From assembly GCF_001039355.2 (NCBI RefSeq), contig NW_019775989.1:1-64000 (forward strand): 64,000 nt of DNA, in the 5' to 3' direction. A program made the position numbers and the translations under genes. Below are positions 1-33,849 of this stretch, in pieces. This DNA is from Lingula anatina. Lineage: Eukaryota; Brachiopoda; Lingulata; Lingulida; Lingulidae. Every line of letters starts with the position of its first letter. The stretch's first letter is position 1. The notes below the pieces were generated by a model. That model was not told where the DNA came from, searched no databases, and saw only the letters and a list, made by a program, of their open reading frames with translations.

Positions 1-238
1 TAACATTCAATCTTTCACAGATCACCAATAGGTTATCTTACTGTCATGTAACTTTCATTAAAAATTCTTCATAATATTCAACTTGAGCTTGGGGTTAGAT
101 AAAATATTTATGCCTCAGGCAGAAGGCATTATGTTTTTGGTTGCTGACTCCCATCTATCCATCCATCCAAAGTGCTTCCAAATGACATGTTGTTTTCAAC
201 ATGACTTTGCAATGGTTTGACCTCAGATTCTCAGGCTA

Positions 239-418
239 GGGGACCATTCCAACAGATATTTGGATCGATCTATCTCCTTGGTAACAGGGATAAATAAAGC
301 TATTAGGGGGTAATTATCTTTACCCCTTAGTTGATTCAGTAGGCGCGACAGACATTTATGCCGGTTAAGTTAATAGCAAATTAATGATCCAAATGGATCG
401 ATCTAGGCATGGGAACCC
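239..418. mobile_element. MITE, family 1, copy A
   Basis: Inverted ends: ggggaccattcc followed by ggatcgatct on the left, and agatcg/ggatcgatctaggcatggg on the right. The reverse complement aligns with the element at 21582-21821, sharing the terminal ttcccatgcctaga, the subterminal ggagatagatcgatcc and the end ggaatggtc. No coding capacity. It lies in the intron upstream of the first visible phosphatase exon. Confidence 0.65.
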
Positions 419-723
419 AGTTTATGTATCTGCACGACCATAGACCTAGTTCATGTTTGAGAATGGGTGATCTTGATCTAATTTTCAAATTCACAGATCC
501 TCAAATGCATTATTGCTGTGTTTCACATAATTTTACACCAACTTGATCAAGGATTAAGTCTGGCATGCATTTCATAACCTTGAGTGCTCTGGTGTTCTGT
601 CTCCAGTATTTTTATTTACCATATCAATTAAACATTAATAATACTTCAAACTTAGTAATGTCTTTTAATGGTTGAGGTATATTAATCAAATGTTTTCCTC
701 TAGATATATTTCTGTTTTCACAG

Positions 724-21037
<20,314 letters not shown>

Positions 21038-21581
21038 GTAAGAGAAACAGAAGTTTGATAAATGAAATGTTTCCTTTTTGATGGCACACTTCAAAAGTAC
21101 ATCTCTGTACGTGTTTCTAATTCAGCACCACAAAATTACCACATAATATGTCACCACACCTATTCTGGTTTGCAGCAAAAAAACATTTGTGCTGCCAAAG
21201 CAAAAAAAAAAAAAAAAATCACACTTGAAATGGAGCTTTCTGAACAAAAAGTTCCCATACTTGTATTGTACTTCCTTCCCAGTGAATAGGACATTTTTCA
21301 TTTGAGGTGAAGTGTTAAATACTTAGACCTTTTTCACAATAGAGTAAATAAGTCATTTTAGTGTAAAACTGCAGATGTATCCAGGCAGAAATGTAGTCTC
21401 TTTAGCCTTTTGATATTTTTTTGCATATATATTTTTTTGACTTGATAGGATTTTTTCTTAAAAAGAGGATCTTTTTTCTACAAACAATTAATTCTTATAT
21501 CTGTTTATATTATGATAATCATTATTTGTTAAATAAAATTCTTTTATCAAACTAATTTTATATACAGACACTCTATGACTG

Positions 21582-21821
21582 TGTTCCCATGCCTAGATTG
21601 ATTTAACTGGATTGACCCATCTCCAAGGGGTTTCTCGCTAAATTGCTTTTAGCTTAAACATCTTTTATATCTGGCACACCTACTGAAGCCGCTAAACGAT
21701 AGTTAATTACCCTCTAACAGCTTCAGTGGGTGTGCAAGACATCTAAGCCACTGAAGTTGATAGCAATATAGTGAGAACCCCCTTGGAGATAGATCGATCC
21801 AAAGTTAGTGGGAATGGTCTC
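21582..21821. mobile_element. MITE, family 1, copy B
   Basis: Begins ttcccatgcctaga and ends ggaatggtctc. The subterminal inverted repeats are catctccaaggggtttctcg on the left and gagaacccccttggagatag on the right. It is about 240 bp, related to copy A at 239-418 in opposite orientation. It sits 3' of the last recognised phosphatase exon. Confidence 0.65.
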
Positions 21822-22067
21822 TATGTATCTGCATATATTCTTTTCACTGTCTCTGTAGTCAGGTTCCATCCAATGAATCTGTTGTTCACCCTATAACTGC
21901 CAAACCATATTTTTGTTTTATTACAACTTTGTTTAATGTCTGTGTTCCTTTTGACAATTGACATGATCAAATTATTTTTACAAAAGTAGCTTTTTTTTTT
22001 TTTGCTTGTATTTTTGTGATGACTGTATGTTTTTCACTTCAACTTTTCTGAGTAACTTTTGAACATA

Positions 22068-23052
22068 AGGCCACACTTTTTTATTTTTATGGATGACATC
22101 CTGCGCGCGCACCGATTTTCGCCCGTTCTCCAAAAAACGAAAAAAAAAAAAAAATCCCCCCCCCAGCCCCCAACGAAGTCGGTTGTCGCAAAAGATGTTA
22201 TAGAATTTGCCAGGAAATGAGCTTTCTGCGCATGCGTATTATCGCCACGTGGAAATGCGGCCGCTTTGCCATCAAATTCATCTCTAGGATTACTTTCAAA
22301 TTACACAACAATAAAAGTCATAAAGAGAACGGGCACCGTCGTTTTGGATTGGTATGCCATTGATATTGGGCATGGAGATATCACCTTTTTACAATTGTGT
22401 GAAAGGCTGGCGGCGGCCAGCAATTATTGCCCGAAAAATGTCTGTGACATTCTGTACAAAGCAGCACATTAATACCAGGTTTTCTGTAGCGAAAAAAGGG
22501 TCGACAAGGGAGTTGAGGTATTCGGTGGGCTGAAGGTCGGACAGGCCACCTGACAGTTTGGCTGCTTTGTGTGAGTTGAAGTAGACAAAATGACATCGTC
22601 CGAAATGACCTTAGTAGGTAGTATTATGCATATCTTTGCATCATTTTTTAAACACTTCTGTGAAGCGTTCAAAATGCTTTAATATTCTGAGAATACAAAT
22701 AAAGACACACTTTTTGACTGATATTTATTTTATTGATTGCTATACCAACTAAATGCATGAAATAACCTTAAATAGATTTGGTAATATGAAGTATAGCTAT
22801 TCATAGCTTTTTTTTACATTTCTACAAAGTATTCACAATGCTTTAATATTTTGAGAGCATGGATAAAGACATATTGTTAGTTTGATAAGTGTTTCTGTGG
22901 TAAAATTTGTGTTTCCAGCTGTGTACTGACAGCATTCCTTTACTTAAGCAGTATTTCTTTTTGGACTGTTTTTTTGTTGTTTTTTTTTCGCCCTCGCACC
23001 AATTTTGGGGTATCCAGAGGATGTCATCCATAAAAATAAAAAAGTGCGGCCT
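22068..23052. mobile_element. Non-autonomous DNA element with 34-bp terminal inverted repeats
   Basis: Left terminus 22068-22101 begins aggccacacttttttatttt; right terminus 23019-23052 is its reverse complement with one mismatch. The interior has no transposase frame. It includes a diverged tandem duplication (aatgctttaatatt...gagaa/ca near 22675 and 22840) and a CpG-rich patch at about 22225-22270 that contrasts with the flanks. No clear target-site duplication was seen, so the superfamily is unknown. Confidence 0.8.
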
Positions 23053-26000
23053 AAGTGTGGTTAGATGGTTTTAACATAAGTAATTGTTTACTGGAATATA
23101 CCCGTTTCTGTAAAATGGAGCAATGGGAATGAATTTCTTTCGTTAAGATTTTGTATATTTACAAGCTTTGCTTTCATGGTGTAGTTGTTCACTCACTCAA
23201 ATGTGTTCCCTATCCTGACTTGTATAACTGAAAAATAATTGATGTTAATGAAATGAAAGCAATGTGATGATTTATGAAACCTTTTAACTTTATTTAAGAA
23301 TCCTCATTTGATTATCTTTATGCACCCACATTTAAGGTGGCTGAAAAATGTCATAACTGTTTTTAATTGCATTAATTTAAACACAAGGGAAAACTTTTTA
23401 ACTGAACCTTAACCTAACATTCATATGTGCATAGATGGGCCACTTTCTTTTTGGGTTTAAAAAAATGTAATACTTGACTCCAACCCAGCTCAATCAAATT
23501 TTGAACCAAGTTGATTGAGGGATTAATGTTTTTTAAAGGGTCATTTTAGTCTCTGCTTTAGATGCATTGTGCACTTGCCACAACAAGTTACAGTAAAAAC
23601 AAGATAAAACTAACAAATCAAAGGCCCTAATCTCATATTATTAAACAGTATCTTCAGTCGTTTAATTTTTTTTTTATTATTACATGAGGTTTAGTGACTT
23701 GTTGGGCCTTTAAGTGCAAGTGCTTTTAAAAGAAACCAATTTTGTTTATTGGTATAAGTTTAAAGTACTTTAGCCAGAGTAAGTCAAGGTATCATTTGAA
23801 TGAACACATATTGTCTACAGATGACTTACAGAAGAAGAAATGTGTATTTAAGTAATTGTCTTACTATTGATGGAAAGTGAAACCCATTATATTCAGGTCA
23901 AGAGGAATAGAAGTGTTCTCCTTTGTAGGGCCTTATGAGAAGCAGTACAGTTGCATGCATTATGGATTAGATGTCTTATAGTAGCATTTTATGTTGTTCA
24001 CACTTTTCCTTGAATATGTGTTAAATGTGCCATCTTGTAGGTTGGCTGGAAAATGTAATGCTTTTATTTCTTTGAGCAAAAGGAAAAGAGAGAAAATTAA
24101 TTCTCATGGGTGATATCACTTTGCCCATTTTGTTAATAGTGATAATTTTTTTTTTTTGAAACATTTTGATGGTGACAGAGAAAATTTAAGGTATAATTAT
24201 ATAAAAAGATAGATGTACAAATGTAAGAAATACTGATGGCTGCCAGTAGACAATTATACATATATCTTAACTCATGGCATTTAGTTCAATATGATAGATA
24301 GATCCAAGGTAATGCTGCATCTACTTGTACTTCGAAGAGAAGGTGAGGACTCAATAACACTTAACAGAGTAATATAACTATCATTCCTCTTCAATATTTG
24401 GCCTTGATCTTAAAATTTTGAAATAGGATTAAACATGGTGCATCCTAACAAAATGTAAAAATGATTAATTAGTATTTTTATTTATTTAGATTGTTCGTTT
24501 ATTTAATCCTCCCCCTTTTTTTTGGGGGGGGGGTAGTAACTTCACCATCAATGTTTTTTTATTAATTTTAAATTTTTTAAGGATATATGAGTATAGATCA
24601 ACAAACAAATTAGCCTTAAGTAAATAAAAACAATGCATTGAGAATGCATCCTGATTAAAGTGTTCTTAAGGTTTTCTTTCTCAAAAGCTTAGCCCTTGAC
24701 CTGTTGTTCACATTTATTCCTAAGAGAGAACTTGTCAAGATGTCCGTCAATTATTCTCTATTCCCAATACAATTAAAGTAGGGATTATTGCCAATTGATT
24801 AGAGCCGACCAATTTTATCTGTCCAGTGATATTGGTAATATCATCATGGCAAGGACAATTGCCCAAGCGCCAGTTGAGTACCGTATAAAGATCTCTGTTA
24901 AGTCAGGGACTGGAGAGTTGCAGGAGCCATTACTATCATTTGATTGGATTTGTTATAGGATGATTATGATAATTCTTGATTGTAAGGATCACCGATGCTG
25001 AATTTATTGGTCATTAACTCATTTAATACTGCTGTAATTATCCATATTTATATTCATGAGTTTGCCCTGAGCATTTAAGCTTTTGGGTTAAAAGATTGCA
25101 TGATGTGTTATGCAGTATGCCATAGAAACTGGTCAGGCCAATCTGCTTTGAAATTTTCCAATTTTTTTTTCTTGGAAATGTAAATGTCTGCACACAGTGC
25201 AATTCTAACTACCATTACTCTCAGCTCAGATGTTTGCACAGACACATGAGGAATACTAGTACCAGCTGTGATGTGATGATCTTTCACATACACCCATAAT
25301 GTTTAGATATCTTCCTGTAGCATACGGCCGTATTTCATGATAGGCATTGAGTTTTGGCATTATGAAAATACATATATCTCCCTCTGTGTTGATATTTATA
25401 TCTGCCCTCCTGAAGGTCATAGTGCATGACAGGGAGAACACTGAGGGTGAAGAGGGCATAGAGTGCATGGCAGGAAGGTCCGGGTTGAACTGTTAAAAAA
25501 CCTTTACAATTAACCTTTTTATTAACGATGAAACATAGACTAAATATTGGTCATTTTAGTGTGTTATTTTGATGAATATATAGTGGTAGTTTGATAGGAT
25601 ACTTTACAGGTTTTTTTTTTTTAAATTTAATTATGATAGGCTGTAATGACTTGAGGAAAACTTCTTGCACAAATACATGCAGTTAAATTACTTTTACTTT
25701 AGTGTAGTTAAATACTGTAGTGGTTATACTGCCGCTATTTTTTCCTGGACTGCATATAAAACTTAGACTGGAAGAAAATTTCTTTCTGGCATTTCAAAAC
25801 AAAATATGCTGTTTGAAGGTTGGTCAACATTTGACCAAAGAAGAATGCTGGTAGCACAAAGTTTCCATTTCAAAAAGAGCATTACATGTATTGATAGTCT
25901 TGTGCATTTATGTAAAATTGATTAGTATCTTGATGGAGCAGTAATTGCTCAGTAACTTTTTGTCAAATTGGCTATGGGTTCTATTTGATTGAAGACAAGT

Positions 26001-28910
26001 GTTCAAGTGGGACATTTTATAGATATCATAACCCTTACAGTTGTTACTGTTAATGTTATGGTTCACTGTCAGTATGTTACTAAATATATATTATGTCCTG
26101 AATTGCAATTTCCCCAGCGATTTTGTTCCAGTTGAGCTCAGTTCACGGGCTCAGGACAATCAGTATTGGGCCCTGAAATGCTAACTTTGTTTTTTAATTC
26201 AAGAAAACCGCCCAAAATATTTATATGCATCAAGTGCACTGTTAAGAAATTGACCAATATCTGATCATATTTATCTGGGGACCTTGCACAAAGAATGGTA
26301 TTTCGGAATTTATTGATTCTTGGAAGCCAATGAATATATTGAAATCAAAAAATATTTTTGGTCTCGTCTTACTTTATTTGCGATGATGAAGTTTGGTCAC
26401 ACAAATTTCACAAACAGTTCATTGTTGTCAAAAAGCAGAAACATAAATTGGCAATTAAATTCTCCAGTCACCACCATGCCATGCTTCTTGGAACAATGCA
26501 CATCTCAATTGGTAGTTAAAAGCTTATACGTGTAGTCTTATTCCCCTGAGGAGATTGTGACAGCAAGAGTTTTGCAGTAAAAGATGAAAATTGAAGGATT
26601 GGTTAATTCTTTTTTTCTTATATCTAATATTTGTAGGAGTGAACACGTTATTTGTTTGGGATAAGCATAAATTTGCTATCCGTAAACGTGGTGCCTTTGC
26701 AAATAGGTTTTGCACTTAAAGGTCTGTGAGATCATTTTGAAAGTCACTGAACATGATAAGTTCAGATATGGGTCTAAGATCTTTTTGCACCCACAATTTT
26801 ATATTTGCTACTCATGTGTCTTCTGAGTGCAAACTTTCACCTGATTTATTGCTGGAACCTCATTAGTCATCAGAGTAGGGGGTACCTGGTGTATTCAGTC
26901 CTACACATTTTGGAACTCACATTTGTTGACTTCCATGCGCAAAGGTTTTCTCTGTTCTTCTTATTAATCATGGCAGCAACTTATGATGTTCATAAGAAGC
27001 AGCCGTGATATTATTTATCAAAGTAATGTATGTACTAGTTGATGATACATGATCTTGAGGCATGGCAGGTGTTAATGACTTCGTCTCCTAATTGATGTCC
27101 AAGTCCAGTCATTGTTATGAAAGGACACATTTTCTTGAAAAGAAATCGGTATTAAGTGGAAACAATAAAACTCAACTTAATATATGATTCTGCTTGTGGA
27201 TCACATGAAATTATGAGAGTGACAGATCTATTTCTGAATTTCACATATCACTTGAACAGATCTGCCATCTGGTGGATTTTTAATTTACAGTATGTGGACA
27301 GTTAGAGTCAATACAAAAAACAACATAACACTTGATTACATTTTTAAACATAGTTAAGTACTAAGCTGTTATTCATTAGCTTTATTGAATAGCATGACAG
27401 AATAATTTAGAAAATTTTTGAAAAGGTGCCATAAGTATACATAAACATCTCTGTTCTATTCTCCAGGTAACCTAGAAGACCAGTTGTAAGAGATTTGTGT
27501 ACATGGGAGAGAGCTGAATATAGAACCACTAGGTAACCATGGTGACAATCAGGATCCAAAGATAAACAGGAGTTTTTGAGAAGATAGATTCCCTGACAAG
27601 CATAAATATAATGATATATTTTAAACAAAAGCAATATTTAACCTGTATAATTGAAAGCAAAGAGACAGCTGATTTGTGCTTATTTACTCTTAATGAAAGC
27701 AATACCAGAGAGATGTTGCTGTATATATGTAATGACATGAAAGCGTGACTCCTAGAATTATATATTCATTGCATTGCATGTGCCAGGGTCACTGAGGCAA
27801 ACATGGACACATGGTGTTTAAAAGAACAAAGTTGTTACATTGCTGAGTAGGTGAAAGAGAGGATGTGTTAATTTTGTGATATTACTCTAGAGCAGGTTGT
27901 TGAACAGGTAATTCTAGATAAGAGCTTTGTGACCAGATCCAACTAAAAACTTCCCTTAGCAAAATCTCAGACCTGCTGCAAATTTGCAAACTCCTGCAAA
28001 CACGTTGCTGCAAACTAAAAGTTTTTCGTTGTTCAATTGGAATCCAATTATTTTTGCTTGGTTTCAATAGGCCATGTATATAAAATAACGTTTTGGGGGG
28101 AAGGGGTTGTTGCCCTTGCTTTGGTGGTGATTTTTTCATTTGTTAAAGGCAGTCAAATGACCAAATCTAATCCCACCAAAAGGGCTAAATTGAGGGTGGC
28201 ATGTAAATGCAATAAGGCAAAGGTTTTCAGTCTTCCGACAAGGTCATGACCCCCCTTCTTCCTAGTCGAGCTCCATCACGCTATACAATTTCTAGGGGGA
28301 ATAGAGGAAGTATTAAAACCGGCCCTCTTCTCTGTCATAGTGCTTTAACTGAGTTTTATTAAAGTGCCGTTAGTTCTTGGTAAATGTCACACTTTCGTGT
28401 TTATCTTGTTAAAGTGATGCCACTCCGAGGGAGGGTTCTGTCTGTGCTGTGAAGGACGTAATTAAGTTTAATGTCAACAGGGAAATTTTACCTCGTTCAT
28501 TTTGCGAGTTTAATGTGGCGTCTGATCTTGCTTGTTTAATTGGATGAGTGATTGCCGCTGGCTCTCTACACAAGTGATCTGAAATAACATTTTGTCTTAA
28601 TAGCATATAAATGAAATGGTAATAATTAACTGTTTTTGTTCCATGAAGTTCAGTCAGTATTTCGAACATGTGGACCATAAGCGTTTGTGCTTCTTAGAAA
28701 GTTAGCGCCGTTAAATATCCAAGAAAGTGTAAGCCTGTGTATTGTGCTCATTTATATATGACATTCCAAAACTTTTGAAATGCAAATTTTTTGTTTTTGT
28801 TTGCTTAAATTGCATTTCAATGTAAATATAAACCCGTTAAGTCAATTTCTAAATTTTTAAAACGAAGATAATTTAGATCAACTTAAAACCGTACGTGCGT
28901 GTCGTCTGTT
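23053..28910. other. Probable 3' intron, tail or intergenic region of the phosphatase gene
   Basis: No exon can be assigned with confidence. Three sites have an acceptor and a phase-1-compatible short open tail: 23822 (DLQKKKCVFK then stop), 23931 (PYEKQYSCMH... then stop) and 27467 (NLEDQL then stop). Chance matches of this size are expected, so none is called. CpG stays low to about 24.8 kb, is intermediate to 28.2 kb and high after that. Confidence 0.35.
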
Positions 28911-28914
28911 TTTA

Positions 28915-29130
28915 GCCCCGTTTACACTGGACGGCGTCCTTCCTTCATCCCGTAGTACGACCCCGTTTGAGAGTAAAAAATCGTACTTTACATGTCGACA
29001 ACTAGCTGATCATTGAGCATTCATTCTGCAACCAAAGCTATGCTTTTGCCTCCTTTCTACGACCACAGCGATGCCAATTTCATGGTCGCACAAAGGACGC
29101 AGGAAGGACGCCGTCCAGTGTAAAGGGGGG
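28915..29130. mobile_element. MITE with long inverted ends, possibly PIF/Harbinger-like
   Basis: Left end gccccgtttacactggacgg, continuing cgtccttcct; right end aaggacgccgtccagtgtaa followed by agggggg. Flanked on both sides by ttta (28911-28914 and 29131-29134). There is no coding capacity. The superfamily guess rests only on the short T/A target site and the terminal style. Confidence 0.75.
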
Positions 29131-32119
29131 TTTACAAGTATCTGTACATTGGATTTGCAACTAATGTCATTTAGTCAGTTTAGAATAGTTTCTAATTCAA
29201 TTAGATGGTGTTACGAATAATACATTGCGTGATCTGATAAAATGATTGAAGGGTGCGAGATGTGCCAACGGAGAACATTAAGCCGTTGAGCAAACTCGTG
29301 TCATTGAGTTTGGCTGTTTAACTTGATTAATAAGTAAAAAAAATATCCAGGTAGTGAAGATTCCGTATAGCTGTACTTGTCAGGTATGACAAAGTCCACG
29401 GGAAACCTGTATTCACAGTATGTGTAATTGTTGACAGGAACATGATGTATTGTTGAGTATTTGAGAGAATACTTGCTAGACCTTGCCTCTGGCTATACAC
29501 AAAGAAATTAGCTCTGCATTGCGGGATGACCTTATTAGTTGACAAGGTCTAGTATTGAAATGTGAAGGTTTTAAACAACTGCTTTCCTAGCCTGAATATT
29601 ATTTCATTGCAACATTTTCATTTCATTTATTAGTTTACTGTTTAAAAATATCTTACCAAACAATTCACCAAATGTGCCAATAAAAATATGCCTAACAAAG
29701 ATCATTCATAATTTGATATCATTTATTATTGTTAAATTACTATATATTTCTGTATTAAAATTTTACGAATGATATGGATAATATATTATATGAAAATAAA
29801 TGATAACAAAAATAGAGCGTTGTCTTCGAAAGGGAGTGTTGCCTGTAAACCTTGTTATAAACTCACATGAGGATGCATGCTGGTGCGTGTAAATTGATTA
29901 TTAACGAAAAGCAGAGCATTGCAATCCGCTCAAGTACCGGCGACCAGTCCGTGTAATATGTACTAAGCAATTTTAGCAGATCTCGATGATTGATTCATAG
30001 CCGCAGTAAAACTATAGATAGCTGATTGAAATACTGATAGGGAAAGGAACTCGTTAATCACTGTCGTGCAAAAATACATCCAAGTACGGGATGATTATTT
30101 GGTTGACTTACAATAAGGTTAAATGAGCCTCGGTAATATTCCTTGCTTAACTGTATCTCCAGTCTGGCATGCCGCGCTATCTTTCACGCTTTGTAAGTTG
30201 ATTTTATCAATGCATTACAAGTGACAATCTTTGCAAAAGTCGGAAAGACATTTGTCAGGATGGCCTGAGATTTTCTTGAAGGGATCCCCAATAAGAGAGA
30301 TTTAAAAGCGAATGCTTTTCCATTATCTCTAACACGTTATGCAATAAATGATCAAGTTTGGAGTGAAGAGAACTAAAGCTGAACAACATACTGATAAACA
30401 AAATGCTTCTTTCGTTTCGTGGGTCAAACACCGTGCTGGTTTTGGTATATTCATTACCAAAATTGTAAACCTTATTATCAGAGATAAGAAAGCAGACATC
30501 CCATAGAGTGTTTATCATGTAGATCTCGACCTTAACAGTTCAAATGTCGATGATCTGTGTGGTGAAACCGACCGGGAATTCAGACTACCAAGGAGCAATT
30601 GCCTCTCAGATTATACAACAAGATGGTCATTCATCATAATGGCAATTTGTGTTAAGGCAGCGCCATGATCAGTAAATCGAATGAAGATTGGTTTTATATG
30701 AAAGATTAAATGAATAGCAAGACAATTCCGAGCCGACGGAATGTATTACCCGTGCTTATCGACTGGTTCTGTAATGGCAGACTGAGCGTTCATGGCAGTG
30801 AATGGGGCACACTTCATTAAATGATACTAAGTATATTTCGTTTCAAATCTGAAAACGTTTTCGAATTATGGAATCAAACGATTCCAATTGAAAACAGGTT
30901 CCGTGGCATATCTGTGTTTGCTGCTCCAAAATATAACCATCTTTTCAATATTAAAAATTTTCCTGTTCATCAGTTTTAATTTCACTGCATAACTGTGCAC
31001 ATTAAGTATTTTACATATATACATACCTTTTCAAATGCCATAGTGCTAACATTACAGCATCTCCTCTGAAACCATTTTATACGCTTATGAGATATAAAAG
31101 GCAGGACATTCAGTTTATGCTGACAAAATCGCACAGCAATGTACAAAATTTATATAACAGTAGTAAGTAGACCAAAGGTGAAATCAAAGGTAAAAGTTTG
31201 ATTTGCCATATGGTTTCCAATTCTAATAGCATTAATATTGGTATATCCCTTCAGTTTTGAAGACCTGAGTTCTTGAAATTGAAAAGAAATGCACTTCAGT
31301 GTAAAAGAAAGGTAAAAAGTCAGATTAAAGGTCATGGTTTCCATGTCAAGCTCAGAATAAACCATGGGCGAAGTCCTTCCAGTTTTGGAGAACTGAGAAT
31401 TTGAAGAACGCTAAAATCTGATGATGCCCATTTTCGAACTTATATCAAGAGAGAAATCCTTGTGAATTTGAAGCAAAATGGTAATATTTCTGCTCAGATG
31501 TTTCGCCAACAAGAAATATGCCTGGTTACAGTTCCCGTTCTGGCGACACGGATAGACACAGGTGATTGCAATATATAGAGACACCCACACATATGTTCAA
31601 AATAAAAGAGCAAGAAGCATGCAAAGGAAACCATGACTGATGCTGGTTCACCACGCTTAAAGACCCGGTGGACCCGGCAGCACTTGAAAGCCTATACGTA
31701 TCACTGGATACTGTATGGTTTTGACTGAATGAATCTGGAGATTAGCTATTTCACAGTTTAGCGCGTGTTCGAGTGCGCATACCTCTCGTGGATCACTTTT
31801 TAGACTGGGGTGTTTCTGTCTATGAATGGGGCACTTTAAAAAGATTTTAGCTAATTGTTTCAGGAAACGTCAACGCCGTCAGATACCGTGATAATAAGCA
31901 TTTTCATTTGATATCATTCGCTTGAGATATTTCCCTGTGTAATTCCTGACTACAGCAATTCAATATAACTTCTGCCACACGTATACCATTAGCACAAAGC
32001 TCCTATAAAGGAACGGTCATTAAGGAGTTCCCCCAAAAAATCGAATGCAGGATCTGTGAGTTGAGTAATAAAGTGCTGAAAGGAAATAACTTCTGAAATT
32101 TAGATGAATAACGATGTCT
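29131..32119. other. Intergenic region between the convergent genes
   Basis: CpG-rich relative to the left part of the window. No coding exon, RNA gene or recognisable transposon seen on either strand. Confidence 0.5.
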
Positions 32120-32415
32120 TTGGCCCCATTCAGAATGGATGATCCGAGTACTTACTGATCCGCCGACTAAATATGTCCGACCACAGTTCAAAAGCGATGC
32201 CGCTGATTTCTGATGGTCTCCCCGCATCCACACGTGCCGTCACTGCAGGGGCCTGACAATTAAAACTCGGAACAGAGATTTAATCCGTTTAAAGGCACGT
32301 TGTGGAGTTGGGGAGACCATCAAGAATAAGCGGCATCGCCTTTGAACTATGTCCGGCCATATTTAATCGGCGGATCAGTAAGCACTTGGATCATCCATTC
32401 TGAATGGAGCCTTTA
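32120..32415. mobile_element. Fold-back element with arms of about 120 bp
   Basis: The left arm (about 32120-32240) and right arm (about 32297-32415) are reverse complements with scattered mismatches. Shared blocks include cattcagaatggatgatcc, tactgatccgccga, gcgatgccgct and gatggtctcccc. The spacer is about 55 bp. No frame or target-site duplication was identified. Confidence 0.8.
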
Positions 32416-33849
32416 GTGAACATATTTCACGCGTCCAGTGGACATACCGGTGTGACAGGAATAGTAGTCCTCTAGGGACAGGAGTCCGTTGTACAGGTGA
32501 TATTCGACCCATAAAACGTACATAAATGTTTACGAAAAGTGCACTAAAATTAATTAGGATTAGGCTGTCTTCTACACTGCAACAATCTATATTTTAGTTT
32601 CAGGCCTATTTATCCCAGCAGCTTCCATTCTCAGGGGGCCTTCACAAAACAAATAAAAGGACAAACATGTTGTGTGTTGTATGTACGCCTTTTTCATCTT
32701 TTGTGACATAACTGTTCGTTTATTACATGTCTTTATCAATCTGAATCGAAAATCACACGTCGCCAGGTGCACCAGCCACTTTAGGCAACAAAAATGTTCC
32801 GTGATAGGGCTCAAGTCGCGCTTGTTAAAACCTTCACCAACTGAAAGATTCGGCTTACGAATAAATTGGGCCGAATGCTTTTTTAATCAAACTGTCGAGG
32901 AAATCGAGAAGCTATCTTTTATTATGCATACATTGGAAGCGTACTGCAGCTTAAAGGTTATGCGGACAAATACCTAGATATGGATCCGGTTGCAATATCC
33001 TCCCAAGATTGTCCAAGTCGCAAGGATAATAGCACGAATACGTTGATCCTTTGCAGAATCTAATGTTACATTCGACCCCAGTACCAGCGAGGATCTATAA
33101 ATATCTAAGCCCTGATTAAGGTGAATACCATTTTATAATAACTCATGTGCCCCCTGGGTTTTGGGAGGTAGACAAATGCAATGTATAAAATCCATGCAGT
33201 CTCACCGATCTTCGTTATTGGATAAGAAAAAAGACTGACGATGTAGCGTGAAACTTTGAATATATTAGAACATTTCTGTTAAGCAATAGGCCAAACCACG
33301 TGCACTTTAGTTACATTTGGTACGTACACACAAAAAACACATATGTAATTTTTTCATGCTGATTCCGTTTACCCTTTGCCCATTGCGAACTTGTCGATAA
33401 AATGAACATATGTACATGGAGATATACAACATCTGACAATTAACACAGGAAATATACTTTTGTCAAACTTGTATGTGGCAATTTTATAGAGCTTTCGAAC
33501 TGTTTTAAGGTCCACAGATAAAATGTGCTCTGTTTAGCCCATTGAAAGAGTTTAATCTCACAAAGGCTCGTGTTCATGTGTATTTGACAACGATGACACG
33601 AATATATGCGTCTTTTGGCCGAAGAAGCTTTTTGACCTATGAATAAAGTAACGAGTTCCATTCAGTTTTTTTCCGCTTATGGTCAATAAAATCTATAGCG
33701 ATCTGAGTTCGCAGTCAGGTGTTGAAAAGAAGCGAATCAAAGCTTCCCCTGTAAGGCAAAAGACCTGTATGCCACAATGTAGCCACGTTCATGGAGCAGT
33801 GCGTTATATATGTATATATTTTCAAAATCCCCTTGTGCTTTGAAATGTT

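Noticed and set aside
26637-26718. Possible phosphatase tail exon after atatttgtag (VNTLFVWDKHK... to stop)
   Set aside because: Good acceptor and phase, but a 27-codon open stretch is likely by chance and there is no resemblance to R3 tails.
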